Position numbers and translations under genes: made by a program. This document shows positions 20,591-32,350 of a stretch of DNA of 64,000 nt, piece by piece. The notes under the pieces are model-generated. The model searched no databases and was not told the DNA's origin. It was given only the letters and a program-made list of their open reading frames with translations. Numbering within the stretch: position 1 is the stretch's first letter; each line of letters opens with the position of its first letter. Origin of the DNA: Ryuthela nishihirai (lineage: Eukaryota > Arthropoda > Arachnida > Araneae > Heptathelidae). Location of the stretch: positions 40,669,095 to 40,733,094 of the forward strand of contig JAWZYU010000028.1 of the NCBI GenBank assembly GCA_038380435.1. Reading direction: 5' to 3'.

Positions 20591-22407
20591 ACATCTCAGA
20601 ATCCATAAGTACCCTGCAATATCATTCAGCTATGCACGCTAAACAAACCGAGCTACGACCAAACATGGCGTCCAATTTTCAGATGGCCAACCTCTACCTA
20701 TATAGGGCCTCTATTTCGGACGTAGATAACTGCTGAAGTCGTTATTTTATGTCACTTTGAATCAACCTCCCCTACTGTCGGATGAAAAGCCGATCTTTTA
20801 ACCGTTAGGCCATTCCTGACCATATTTTTTTTTCTTTAACGAATAGCAAAAAACAGAAAAACGATTAAATCCAGCGATAAAAACGAGATTAATGCTTTAG
20901 AAAATAAACTGACGAAATGAGAACCACGTTTAATTGCTAACAAAATGAAAAAACAAAAATATTAAAATTTACATTACCGCGAAATTCGAAACGTTAATAA
21001 TTTTTTTCTTACGCTTCGTGAATTTCCAGTCTTAAAAAAACAGTCCAGAAAAAAAGAAATGAGCCAAAGCAGAATAAATGTTAAAAAAAATAAAAACTGC
21101 CTCAGGATAATATTAATGACAACACATAAAGCCCTCCTGCATGCCGATGGGTTAGAGATTATCCAATTCGGCAGACGAGTTGTAAACTCAACTAGTACTT
21201 GTTCCAGTGGCAACAATAGTTGCAGGGCCATGCACGCGATGCCAACGGCAGCCGTTAGGGAAGGAGTAATCACTATCTGAGGCAATTAATCTCACAGCAC
21301 AGGAAGCCGATAACAGGGTAAAGTTATGGGGCATCGCACACGTCACTTCCGGTAATGATGATGGAAATGTGTAAAAATATCATTTAAGCTCTTGCTCCTC
21401 TATCGAACAGGTCTCGGGCCATCCTGTGAACCTTAACAATTCCAGGAAAAGAAGATATTGCTTCAATTTGAGCGGGCTTTTAGTGAAACGTCCGCCTACG
21501 AAGAAACATTTTCAATTTGATGGTCTAACCGTTAACCGTTCGCGACAGCTTTTGAAAACAGCTTTCTGTTTTTGAAAGTGTGGGAAATATCTGTATCTTT
21601 CGAAACATGTGTGTTATGAAGTTGTTCAAGTAAGCCAAAAAAATATATGTGGAGGAGAGATGAACTTTTTTTTTTCCCGCATTAAATTCTGGAACTCTGA
21701 TTTTTTTTTTAGGAAGTTTGTGATAACGTGGCGAAATAGCAGTGAACTAATAAACATTTCATTTTATGGATTTTATAATGAGTTTTAAATATTATTATGG
21801 TTACTGTGGATGTGTGAGTTGAAGTTTTTTTAAGCAGTACCAGTCTAACTTGAGAGGGAAAAATTATGAAGTAACGCTTGAATTTTTTTTTTCCTCGCGG
21901 ATTTTTTTTTACCAGACGTATGTTTTATTAATAACTGCTGCATTTGTCTACTGAAGGATTATAAAATTAAAAAACCCTGTTTAATATTGTCTGCCTACCT
22001 TCTTCTAGGTCTGTCTGCCTACCTTTTTTTTATTTTTTTTTTGTGACATATAGGACAGAGAAGAATTCTAAAAGCTACTCCTAGCTTAATACAGGCCTTC
22101 TCATACAAGGACATGCCCTATTACGACCGAAGTCACTGCTGACCACTGCCTTAGTTAGAGCTAACACAACACACAAAGTTTGCCTTGCTGGAACAGTCGC
22201 TAGCTGCCTAACCACTATGCCAGTTAAGGCACCTCAATCTTGGCTCACACTATTTATAATTCTATTCCTCAATCTGCAGTCTACATGGTTTAATCTGATC
22301 AAACCAAGTAATCCTTAACTGCGCAAGATACCGTTCAATGATTCTGTCGAGCCAACGACAGAACTAGTCTGTGCCTTGCCGCTGGATCGGACCCCGACGG
22401 AGGGAGG
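20591..22407. other. Unique 1.8-kb stretch with two tRNA-like scraps
   Basis: No host gene recognised. On the minus strand, 20755-20822 starts with an A box-like tggcctaacggtt, and 22195-22250 has ggcatagtggttaggcagc; both look like worn tRNA-derived repeats. A hydrophobic 103-codon minus frame at 20974-21285 has no known family. An ETS-like cacttccggtaatg lies near 21346. Confidence 0.3.
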
Positions 22408-22484
22408 GGTTGGGTTGTTTTACCTCTGAGCTGCACTTTATTGCACACAATGGGTTAAATAGCCAGGTCACAAGGACCCCGAAG
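22408..22484 (-). mobile_element. SINE A 3'-end fragment
   Basis: ggttgggttgttttacctc to aaggaccccgaagg; the rest is missing where a local tandem repeat starts. Confidence 0.85.
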
Positions 22485-22580
22485 GTTAGTTTCTTAGCTG
22501 CGAGACTGATGATTTCAAAGAAGGTTGGTTTCTTAGCTGGGAGACGATGATTTCAAAGAAGGTTGGTTTCTTAGCTGCGA
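22483..22580. repeat. 39-bp tandem repeat, target of the LINE
   Basis: Two and a half units of ggttggtttcttagctgcga + gactgatgatttcaaagaa. Matching degenerate sequence (gagactgatatgtagg, then gattggtttcttagttg) resumes at 26085-26145 after the LINE. Confidence 0.8.
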
Positions 22581-23031
22581 TCCGACCCCGCCTTCTCGTG
22601 GTGCAGACCGTTAGTAACTTTCAAAAGAGTTACTCTCTTCTGGAAGTGAACGGAAGGGGAGGGCTGCCAGATTAGTGTGGCCTACTGATCTGGACAACTA
22701 TGGCTACTTTTCTTTTTTTTTCTACCCTGCTGAGGAGTGGTCAACCACACAGGGTCGGTGCTGACCATATAAACCTACTGGACTGGACAGATATATGGCT
22801 CTGAGCTTGATTATGGATCCTGATTTTGCTGCACTGGTGGGCTTCTGTAAAGAGAAAATCTTCCGCTGTGTTTTCTGTTTGTTTGTGGGTTGACAGCCCC
22901 AAGTGAATAGATTCACAGAATATGTTTATCAGCTGGTGGATAATCCTGAGCAGAAGTCATCGCAATCACCTGAACTCTTTGCTTCTATTGGCATCGTCAA
23001 ATTCTGCATTGGAGGAAGTCTTCCAGTGTAG

Positions 23032-26008
23032 ATGGCTTCAGCCTTTAGTAGTGGGGGAACGGGTCTTTGCCCCATGTCTGCGATTAGGGGGCTGTTTGAT
23101 ATTGTCGGCATTCCCTCTCTCAATAAACATAGTTTCTTTAAACATCCCACTAACCATTTTCTCTCCATAGGTAGTTGGAATGTGAGGACTCTGCACAGAG
23201 CTTTTTTCTCTTGATGTCCTCACACAAGAATTCCACCGTTATAATTTAGATATTCTCGGCTTGCAAGAGACCAGATGGACTAATAAAGGTCAGATTCTTA
23301 AAAATAATCTTAAATTTCTCTTTTCAGGGAGGGACGACAATAAGCATCACCAAGGCATGGGTCTGCTTCTCAGCAGACACGCTAGCGATGTTCTTCTAGG
23401 ATATGAGTGCATTAATGAAAGGTTTCTTACAGCAAAATTTCAGACAAGCGTTAAAGACTTGAATGTTATCTGCTGTTATGCCCCCACTGAGGATGCCGAT
23501 GAGGATGAGAAGGATAGGTTTTATGAACAACTTCAGGATATTTTGAATTCTGTCAAGAAAGGAGATATTACTCTTGTTCTTGGTGACTTCAATGCCAAAG
23601 TTGGTACTGACTCTGCCCTTTGGGGAGGAGTAATAGGCCCTTTTGGTATTGGTAGCTGCAATGGCAATGGGCAACGTCTCCTACAGGCAAGTAAACTCAA
23701 TGGATTCAGAATAACTAACACTTATTACAAACACCGCGACATACATAAGTACACATGGGTTTCACCTGATGGGCTGCATAAGAATATGATTGATTACATA
23801 TTAATTAACAGAAAATGGGCTAGTTCTGTTAGGAATACCAGGGCATATAGGGGAGCTGAAATTGGATCTGACCATTACCTTGTTAAAAGTGTGTTGCAAC
23901 TTAAACTTAAAAAGTGTTGTGCTAGGGTTAAAAAATTTACTTTTAATACTGAAGCTCTGAAAGATCCAGTTATAGCCAAAGCTTACCATGATAGGTTACT
24001 TAGTCATTATGACAGTCATGGTTTGCTTACTACTGAAGTTGAGGAAGAATGGGATCATTTTAAACAGGCTTTTTTGGACACTAACAGTACTCTTTTAGGA
24101 AAAAAGGAGCAGAAGAGGCAAAATTATCTGAGTGATAAGGCACTTGAGCTTATTTCGGAAAGAAAGAACTGCAGGAATGTCCTTAATCAATACCCTACTA
24201 GTCCTAATAGAAAGCATTACAGAGACCTTAATAAACTTGTAAAGGATCAGTTAGCTGCTGATAAGAATCTTTGGCTTGATGGTTTGGCTGACAAAGCCGA
24301 GGAAGCAGTTAGATAGCACAACAGCAGAGAGCTGTACCAGATAGTTAATGTTTTGTGTGGTAGAAAACGGACAGGCATACAAGGATTGAAGGATAAACAA
24401 GGTAAGGTTATAGAAGGGGAGGATTCTGTCATGGCTAGGTGGGCTGAGCATTTCGGTGATGTTCTAAACAATGTAGTTAGTTCTACTCCCATTGTTTGCA
24501 ATGATGATAGATGCATTGGTGGCTTTAATGTTGGCCCTATAACACAATCTGAAGTTATTTTGGCTGTTTCTAAACTTAAACTTCATAAATCTCCAGGGGT
24601 AGATGAAATTACTACGGAAATGCTTAGAGCTGGGAATGTTTCGGTTACCACTTGGATGACTGAAATTCTGAATATCTTTTATGATAAAGGCATGGTTCCT
24701 AAGGATTTTACCAGAGCTATTGTTATCCCTATTTTCAAAAAAGGTGATCGCAATTCTTGTGATAACTATAGGGGTATCAGCCTACTCTCTGTTCCAGGTA
24801 AAGTTCTTTCCATGATTGTGCTTAATAGAATTAAGAATCTGGTTGACAGTCAATTGCGTGATGAACAATGTGTATTCAGAAGTGGTAGGGGATGTGTGGA
24901 TCAGATATTTTCACTTAGGCAGATTCATGAGAAATGTTTAGAGTTTCAGAAACCTTTGGTTGCTAGCTTTGTTGATTTCAAAAAGGCTTTCGACTCTGTT
25001 GATTGTCATAATTTGTGTTTGATTGTGAGATCATATGGTATACCAGACAAGTTAGTTAACATTATGAAAGCTCTCTATAATAACACTGAGTCGTGTGTGA
25101 GAGTTGTTAAGGCTTGTAGCAATTGGTTTAGCATTACTTCTGGTGTTCGACAAGGGTGCATTTTGTCTCCTTTTCTCTTTAGCTTGGTTATTGATTATGT
25201 TATGCGAAATTCACTTCAAGGGAAAGATTTTGGCCTTAAATGGGCTGGAGATACGAAACTTTCTGATTTAGATTATGCTGATGATTTAGCCCTTTTGGCA
25301 AATGATGTTGATGAGATGAACTCTTTCATTCGAGCTGTTGATGAGACTGGTAGTAGAGTAGGTTTGGTTATAAACAGAGAGAAAACTAAAGTGATGAAAA
25401 TTGGTCAGGCAGGCTGTGATTCAGTTAATCTGAATGGTTGCAGTCTTGAGCAGGTGTCACAGTTTAATTACCTTGGGAGCTACGTAACTGATACTGGTGA
25501 TGTGCAGCATGAGATTAACAGACGAATAGGGATTGCTACCGGGACTTTTAAGAATCTATGGAGATTGTGGAGAAATAGGCGTATACACCTAAAGACTAAA
25601 ATTAGACTGTATATTAGTTTGGTTCTTTCTAGGGTTAGTTATGGTAGTGAAACTTGGACACTTTGTAAACAAGATAACAGGAAACTAGATGCTTTTGATT
25701 TCAGATGCTTACGCAGTATCTTGGGCATTAGGTGGTTCAACTTTGTAACTAATGATGAGATTAGGCAAAGGAGTTTGCAACCTCCTTTAAGCAGCATATT
25801 GTGCAGAGAGAGACTCCGTTGGTTTGGCCATGTTGCCCGTATGAATAATTATAGATTGGCGAATAGGGTTATGAACAGTGTGCCTAAAGGCCTCAGAAAG
25901 AAGGGGAGACCTAGGATGCGGTGGGCAGACAATGTCAAACAAGACCTTGTTAGAATTGGTGTGCAGTGGCCAGATGCAGTAGATGTAGCTCAGGATAGAC
26001 TTGCTTGA
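23032..26008 (+). pseudogene. APE endonuclease-reverse transcriptase polyprotein of the LINE (two lesions)
   Basis: The protein would nick target DNA and copy its own RNA by target-primed reverse transcription. The endonuclease region opens with GSWNVRTL (23170, first frame). After a one-base slip in the T6 run at 23202-23207 it continues in the frame with LGLQETRW (catalytic Glu), GDFNAKVG (23582), MIDYIL and the GSDHYLV signature (23867). An in-frame TAG at 24314-24316 then interrupts a stretch that otherwise reads on into NSRELYQI. The RT part carries VDFKKAFDSVD (motif A), SGVRQGCILSPFLF (motif B) and LDYADDLALLA (catalytic YADD, 25271). The C-terminus has FGHVARM and GRPRMRWADNV, as in RTE/BovB-like proteins. 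All catalytic residues are kept, so the copy is recently dead. The 23032 start is only the first in-frame ATG of the leading frame. Confidence 0.88.
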
Positions 26009-26057
26009 AGAACTAAATTGCACGGTCTGGTTGGACCTCCGTAGCCCATGGGTGCTT

Positions 26058-26084
26058 GATGATGATGATGATGATGATGATGAT
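26058..26084 (+). repeat. (GAT)9 microsatellite, LINE 3' tail
   Basis: Nine perfect GAT units directly after tagcccatgggtgctt. Interpreted as the LINE's own terminal repeat rather than an independent microsatellite. Confidence 0.85.
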
Positions 26085-26145
26085 GAGACTGATATGTAGG
26101 AAGTAGATTGGTTTCTTAGTTGTCAAACTGATTTCTTCAGATCGA

Positions 26146-26537
26146 GATTGAAACACATTTGATTGAGATCTTCATATTTTATTCCGTCACGTTCCTTTAT
26201 AAAAAAGCTTATTTATTTACGAAGTTAACGGGTTCTGTATCTGAATTACTATCGACATAACACGGAACGGCATCTAATAAAGTGTCCACTGAATGTATTT
26301 TTCTTAAAACTGAAACATTCTCCTTATTTTAAAATCCTGTAAAAACCACTGAGTTACAATAAGGCGTATTAATTACCAATAATTACCATAAAGAAGTTAG
26401 AAGGGCTCGCCCACTTCTGTTGGCGACTCTGAGCCCTTGGGGTTCCCAAAAGGGGTGACTAAAAGCGGTGGGTCTTTATGGCCTGACCATCTAACTCACT
26501 GTGTGTAGAAAATACCTCTGAAAGATGACCGAAAGGA
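26146..26537. other. Unique spacer
   Basis: AT-rich. 26400-26520 has faint SINE-A-like words (ctaactcactgtgtgtag, acctctgaaag), probably a very old copy. Confidence 0.35.
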
Positions 26538-26550
26538 CTGACCAATCGCA

Positions 26551-26779
26551 GGGGCGAGGGTGGCTGAGTCGGTAGCGCGCCAGGCTCGTAATCTGCAGTT
26601 CCCAGGTTCGAGTCCCAGCTGGGTCAGCGTTGAGATTTATCTCCGCAAAACTCCCCGCCCATCTGTCTCCCAACAACTGTTCCAGTGGGTCCCATCCCCC
26701 AACCTTCTGTGAGTCTTCGGGGTCCTTGTGACCTGGCCATTTAGCCCATGGTGTGCAAAAAGTGTCGCTCAGAGCTAAA
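26551..26779 (+). mobile_element. SINE A, internally deleted, with TSD
   Basis: The head and first 110 bp are joined directly to the distal body (cgcccatctgtctcccaac), losing about 160 bp. The duplications ctgaccaatcgca (26538-26550) and ctgaccattcgca (26780-26792) differ at one base. Deletion was thus either in the source RNA or after insertion. Confidence 0.93.
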
Positions 26780-26792
26780 CTGACCATTCGCA

Positions 26793-27525
26793 TCAGATTT
26801 CCTTCTGGATTTATAGATTTTCCATGTATTCAACTTAAGCTCGCTGTTTCTTCTTTCTCCTTGCATGTTTACTTCACCGTTATTTATTCACGAAATGCGA
26901 ATCACGCGAAAGGTCTGTCTCGGAAACCCAGAGCATGCAAACTTCTAAGTCTCCGCACAACAAACAGACCGCTCACTTGTACAACTGACTGTAGCAATAT
27001 CTGTAATCACATTAGCGTGCCAGGTAGTGACGCCAGATCTATCATTCCTATGCAAATGGTAGCAACCAGAATTGTAGTATGGCCAGTTAGCGTTGAGCTG
27101 CAGCAGGCGCATATTGATGGGTAAGGACCCGATAGCTCAGATCGCACACTCAGCCATCCCGAAAAGTGTTATAGGATGGAAAAGTGAGTGCTGTGACAGT
27201 AGGTGCAGTAGGTCCCTTCTGCGTGTGGCATTTTGCTCATTTGGTAATGGACCGTAAGGTGGATGTATAAATATTTGTTTATCGTCGTCTTTATCAGGTG
27301 AGGTTTGAGCAAAGGGTTGTAATCGAGAAACCATCTACAAACATATGGACTGGCTAAATTGGGCGAGTTTAGTTTTAAGGGTAATCATGGAATAGCTGCT
27401 GTAGGAGGATGAACTATCCTATTGAATTCTCTTCTTGTGAAATTGCCTAAAAGGAGTTTTTTGCATTATCATCACACTGATAGAGGTGGGGGGGGGGAGG
27501 GTGATGATGAAGCAAAAAACACATG
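26793..27525. other. Unique sequence
   Basis: Contains an open plus frame to 27124 of which 26793-27121 is not repeat, with a splice-donor-like gatgggtaagg at its end, and an ATGCAAAT octamer (POU site) at 27050-27057. No recognised product. A GGGGGGGG run lies near 27488. Confidence 0.3.
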
Positions 27526-27913
27526 TGGGTTGGGTTGTTTTACCTCTGAGCGGCACTTTTTTGCACACCATGGGCTAAATGGCCAGGTCACATGGACCCC
27601 GAAGGCTCAGAGAAGGTTGGGGGAGGGGACCCACTGGAACAGCTGTTGGGAGACAGATGGTAGCCTCTCGTCAAGGCCATCCAGTGTGTTCTTTAACGTG
27701 CACAGGGTATGGCTCTCCCACACACGGGGCCACGGCTTAACGTCCCATCCGACGGACGGCGGCCTTTCCAAGCCCATCGGTGTCCCCTACTGACCGTGGG
27801 CAGGGCGGGGAATATTGCAGAGATAAATCTCAACACTGACCCAGCTCGGACTCGAACCTGGGAACTACAGATTACGAGCCTGGCGCGCTACCGACTGAGC
27901 CACCCCCGCCCCC
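27526..27913 (-). mobile_element. SINE A, full length
   Basis: Antisense copy near consensus with tail gggttgggttgttttacc. No clear TSD. Confidence 0.95.
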
Positions 27914-28115
27914 CACTCTCGTGGATCCGTGACCTTCGTGAACTAGGGGATCTCCCGTTGTTGGTTCGCTGAGCTCGCTCCTTCCAGAGAAGTGACTCAT
28001 CAGGCCCCTTATCGGCGGTCCCAATTTTCACAACTCGCCTGTCTTTTACTAAGTCCCTTCGAATTTTGCCAACTTCGATTTTTTTGTGGGAGGGCTAACC
28101 TCATCTCCCCATTAG
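27914..28115. other. Unique spacer
   Basis: No feature recognised. Confidence 0.3.
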
Positions 28116-29034
28116 CTGGCCATTGTTATGAATAAGCAAACTAGTGTTGCCCATTCGCTGGCCATTGCTATGAATTAACAAGCCACCGTTGCCCATCAGC
28201 TGGCCATTGTGATGAATTAACAAGCCATCGTTGACCATTAGCTGGCCATTGTGATGAATTAAGAAGCCACTGTTGTCCATTAGCAGGCCATTGCGATGAA
28301 TTCACAAGCCATCGTTGACCATTAGCTGGCCATTGTGATGAATTAAGAAGCCACTGTTGTCCATTAGCAGGCCATTGCGATGAATTAACAAGCCATCGTT
28401 GACCATTAGCTGGCCATTGTGATGAATTAAGAAGCCACTGTTGTCCATTAGCAGGCCATTGCGATGAATTAACATGCCACCATTGCCCATCAGCTGGCCT
28501 TTGCGATGAATTAACAAGCCATCGTTGACCATTAGCTGGCCATCGCGATGAATTAACAAGCCATCGTGACCATTAGCTGGCCATTGTGATGAATTAACAA
28601 GCCATCGTTGCCCATTAGCTGGCCATTGTGATGAATTAAGAAGCCACTGTTGTCCATTAGCAGGCCATCGCGATGAATTAACAAGCCATCGTTGACTATT
28701 AGCTGGCCATTGTGATGAATTAACAAGCCATCGTGACCATTAGCTGGCCATTGCGATGAATTAACAAGCCATCGTTGACCATTAGCTGGCCATTGCGATG
28801 AATTAACAAGCCATCGTGACCATTAGCTGGCCATTGTGATGAATTAACAAGCCATCGTTGACCATTAGCTGGCCATTGTGGTGAATTAACAAGCCATCGT
28901 TGACCATTAGCAGACCATTGCGATGAATTAACAAGCCATAGTTGACCATTAGCTGGCCATTGTGATGAATTAACAAGCCACCTTTGCCCATCAGCTGGAA
29001 ATTGTTATGAATTAACAAGCCACTGTTGTTAAAA
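28116..29034. repeat. 42-bp minisatellite, about 22 units
   Basis: Units run ctggccattg(t/c)gatgaatt + aacaagccatcgttgaccattag, with 41-bp variants lacking one T (cgtgacc). Units of a second type (aagaagccactgttgtccattag, followed by cagg) alternate with the first for three dimers near 28246-28490, giving local 84-bp periodicity. Edge units are the most diverged. Because 42 is a multiple of three, the minus strand shows a 14-residue peptide repeat; there is no sign that it is expressed. Confidence 0.96.
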
Positions 29035-29530
29035 GTGAACTGAACCAAAATTAAAAATAATAATCAAATCTATTAAATCTCGATTTTCAACAAATATTCC
29101 TTTCGGTATTTAAACAGTTATGCATGCGAGTATAATTCATAACAACATGCGTTTATTTGGTATAGTTTTATTAAGTTTACTTTACCTCATATATCAATTA
29201 AAACTTAATAAGTATTGTTTGAAACAATATTTATTAAGTTTTAATATCGTTTCAAACTAAATATATATTTTAGAAGTGTGAGTAATTATCATTTCAACAT
29301 TAGACAAACATGAATGATTTTTACAAAAAAAGATAATTTATTATTAAGTATTCCATATATCCTTAAATGCTGAACAAATATTGTTGAAAATCAAGAGTTA
29401 AATAATCTTATTAAGATTTTAAATTTACTTTAAGTCAGATTTTTCCCTTCAATGCATATTTCAGAAGTTATAGAGCTCCGAAGTTAAATTCCCTTTGACA
29501 TAACATGGAAATTATATAATATTTTGGGTG
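29035..29530. other. AT-rich unique stretch with inverted repeats
   Basis: tttaataaatattgtttcaaac-type words occur in both orientations at 29190-29270 (aaacttaataagtattgtttg and its inverse). May be an AT-rich hairpin or a remnant element. Confidence 0.4.
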
Positions 29531-29531
29531 G

Positions 29532-29922
29532 TGATGTTTCAGTCGATAGTCCACCAGGCTCATAACCTGCAGTTACCAGGTTCGAATCCCATCTGTAAAA
29601 ACATTGAGATTTATCTCCGCTAATCTTCACTGCACTCTCAGCGAGACCCATCCTGTCCATGGCCAGTAGGGGACACCGATGGGCTTGGAAAGGCCGCTTG
29701 AGACGTTAAGCCATGGCTCCATGTACGGGGGAACCATACCATGTGCTCGTTAAAGAACACGCTGGATGGCCTTGACGGGAGGCTACCATCTGTCTCCCAA
29801 CAGCTGTTCCAGTGGGACGCCTCCCCCAACCTTCTCTGAGCTTTCGGGGTCCTTGTGACCTGCCATTTAGCCCATGGTGTGCAAAAAAGTGCCGATCAGA
29901 GGTAAAACAACCCAACCCAACT
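29532..29922 (+). mobile_element. SINE A, moderately diverged
   Basis: The head (gatgtttcagtcgatagtcc) is worn; the B box ggttcgaatccc and the distal two thirds are recognisable. It has a short body deletion near 29698. Confidence 0.85.
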
Positions 29923-30190
29923 CTCAGCGAGAAAAGGGGCACCGATGGTGTTGGAAAGAACTCCATCCGTGGATGGGACCTTAAGCCGTGGGACCATATG
30001 AGAGAGAGCTACACACTGTGCATGTTCAAGAACACGCTGGATGGCCTTGACGAGAAGTTACTATATGTCTCCCAACAACTTTTTCAGTGGGTCCACTTCT
30101 CGCAACGCTCTCTGAGCCTTCGGGATCCTTGTGACCTGGCCATTTAGCCCACTGTGTCAAAAAAAGTACCGATCAGAGGTAAAATACCCA
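29923..30190 (+). mobile_element. SINE A 3' two thirds, diverged
   Basis: Starts at gaaaaggggcaccgatggtg, ends in aaaatacccaat. Confidence 0.8.
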
Positions 30191-30216
30191 ATCTCTAAGA
30201 TTTCGATAAGGCAGTG

Positions 30217-30428
30217 TACAGTCGCTCAAAAAAGTATCCGAATACTATGGTTGATTACAGAATTCAGAAAAAATATCTAGCAACGATTTTTTTAGAAATT
30301 AGTGATCTGGCAGCCGTAACACAAAGGTTGCCAGATCACTAATTTCTAAAAAAATCGTTGCCAGATATTTTTTCCTGAATTTTGTAATCAAACATAATGT
30401 TCGGATATTTTTTTTTGGAGCGGCTGTA
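30217..30428. mobile_element. Foldback MITE, simple form
   Basis: A 212-bp near-palindrome with TACAGTCGCTCAAAAAAG at one end and a matching arm at the other (gcggctgta). Arms of about 95 bp flank a short loop near 30318. TA at both ends. Confidence 0.92.
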
Positions 30429-31055
30429 TATGTGAAAGAACCACAAAGAACGCACTCAGCACGAACAACAAAGCCACAATGGACCACTTCCTCAATAACA
30501 AATGGGTCTTCGTTAAAGAGACAACACGAAACATCCACAAACAAAGAGAAAAAAAAGATACACCCATCGATACACAAACTGTTCATAAACAACGAGAAAA
30601 AGAAAATGATACTTCCCAGGAAAAAAAAAAAGTAACAGTTGTAATCATGATAATCTCTGGGAGGGATCTACTATTTTGTGATAAAATAATCCTCACGTAA
30701 ACCAACCTACCTGGTGATGGCGTGCTGCTTTTGATACAAGCCCCTCCCCCCCTCCAAGATATTTCGAAGAACGGTAACGATGCTTCTTCTGTACACGCCA
30801 GGAAACGATTATGAAAATGGCTGCACGAGTTTCTCACTCACGAACCATCCAAGGTCCCTTGTCGTGACGTCACATACATCAGGGGGTCGACGCCCTGGGG
30901 GCATCCAGAGTTTCGAAGCGGTCACGGTTTGCTTCATCTGGTAGAGGGAACAAGGTAGCTCACGTAATTAATATTGATTCGTACACAGGAGTCGGATAGA
31001 TACATAACGTGTAGGCGTGTTGATTGGGGACCGAATAGTCAATACGATTTGTAGT
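30429..31055. other. Unique region with CRE and possible minus-strand first exon
   Basis: TGACGTCA at 30865-30872 and a YY1-like aaaatggc at 30815-30822. On the minus strand an ATG at 30837 opens 42 codons that end at cag/gtaggt (donor at 30710). No known protein. The 30430-30700 part is AT-rich. Confidence 0.3.
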
Positions 31056-31070
31056 AATGTTGAGGCTGGG

Positions 31071-31455
31071 TTGGGTTGCTTTACCTCTGAGCGGCACTTT
31101 TTTGCACACCATGGGCTTAATGGCCAGGTCACATGGACCCCGAAGGCTCAGAAGGTTGGGGGAGGGGACCCACTAGAACAGGTGTTGGGAGACAGATGGT
31201 AGCCTCCCGTCAAAAAAGGCCATCCAACGTGTTCTTTAACGTGCACAGGGTATGGCTCTCCCAAACACGGGGCCACGGCTTAACGTCCTATCCGACGGAG
31301 GCAGCCTTTCCAAGCCCATCGGTGTCCCCTACTGACCGTGGCCAGGGCGGGGAATTTTGCGGAGATAAATCTCAACGCTGACCCAGCTGGGACTCGAACC
31401 TGGGAACTACAGATTACGAGCCTGGCGCGCTACCGATTGAGCCACCCCCGCCCCC
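31071..31455 (-). mobile_element. SINE A with TSD
   Basis: Antisense copy flanked by aatgttgaggctggg (31056-31070 and 31456-31470); carries small indels (extra aaaa near 31214). Confidence 0.96.
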
Positions 31456-31470
31456 AATGTTGAGGCTGGG

Positions 31471-31728
31471 AGAAGTGCAGTTGGTAGTGAGACTGACTCG
31501 TGGAACTTGATATTCCAAATCTCCAGTTTTAGTATTATATTTGGGAAACGGATTTAGGGTATTATGTTAGAGTGTAATTTTGGGATGTAGGAAAAGAGTG
31601 TAATTCGTGGTTTCAGGGTAGTTTTGTAGATTTAGGGGGACCGTGTAATTTTCAGAATTTAGTCTAATAAATTTTGATGATCTTTCTTCGAGGCAATGTA
31701 CTTTTTAGGAATCTAATGAACCGTTCGC
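31471..31728. other. Unique spacer
   Basis: No feature recognised; loosely repeated gtgtaattt(t/c) words at 31571-31650. Confidence 0.3.
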
Positions 31729-32124
31729 GGGGCGGGGGTGGCTCAGTCGGTAGCGCGCCAGGCTCGTAATCTGCAGTTCCCAGGTTCGAGTCCAGGTTCG
31801 AGTCCCAGCTGGGCCAGCAATAAGATTTATCTCCACAAAACTTCCCACCATGCCCTCGGTCAGTAGGGGACACCGATGGGCTTGGAAAGGTCACCGCCCG
31901 TCGGATTCGACGTTAAGCCGTGGTCCCGTGTGTGGGAGAGTCATACCCTGTGCACGTTAAAGAATAAGCTGGATGGCCTTGACGGGAGGCTACCATCTGT
32001 CTCCCAACAGCTGTTCCAGTGGGTCCCCTCCCCCAACCTTCTCTGAACCTACGGGGTTCATGTCACCTGGCCATTTAGACCATGGTGTGCAAAAAAGTGC
32101 CGCTCAGAGGTAAAACAACCCAAC
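31729..32124 (+). mobile_element. SINE A with duplicated B box
   Basis: Near-complete. The B-box word aggttcgagtcc occurs twice in tandem (31781-31804), a local duplication in the Pol III promoter. Confidence 0.93.
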
Positions 32125-32144
32125 CCTTACTTTATAGTAATAAT

Positions 32145-32350
32145 CGGCAGCGAGTGGTTAGCGCGCTTGGCTACTGATTTAAGGGACCTGGTTCAAGCCC
32201 TGGGGGTAAAGCATGAATGTTCGTGTCGTTTTTCTGCTGAGGTCCTGCCATCCTCACAGACCTTCTACTATGGCATATAAACTGACAGGCTCCTGTCAGA
32301 CCTCTGTGGCAAGCAACTGCTTGAGGGGGTATTTAATTTTTTATTTTTTT
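32145..32350 (+). mobile_element. SINE B
   Basis: Head gcgagtggttagcgcgcttgg, weakened B box (ggttcaagccctggg), full body and T-rich tail. Confidence 0.92.

Larger units (their letters stand above)
22580..26084 (+). mobile_element. RTE-type LINE, near full length
   Basis: A 3.5-kb non-LTR retrotransposon with a 5' region (22580-23031), an endonuclease plus reverse-transcriptase coding region, a very short 3' UTR (26009-26057) and a (GAT)9 tail at 26058-26084. Trinucleotide-type tails and a single APE-endonuclease/RT protein are characteristic of RTE-like LINEs. Insertion into a local 39-bp repeat lets both junctions be placed: the left flank ends ttagctgcga and the right flank resumes with gagactgat. 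It is not 5'-truncated to any obvious degree. Confidence 0.88.

Noticed and set aside
23155..23170. Splice acceptor (ttttctctccatag) before the LINE endonuclease
   Set aside because: It lies in frame within the LINE leader and no donor was seen; probably chance.
26058..26084. Independent GAT microsatellite
   Set aside because: Its position directly at the LINE 3' end matches the known tail type of RTE elements.
28302..29048. Repetitive protein with a 14-residue repeat
   Set aside because: The frame is broken by 41-bp units and starts and ends inside the satellite; there is no flanking coding sequence.
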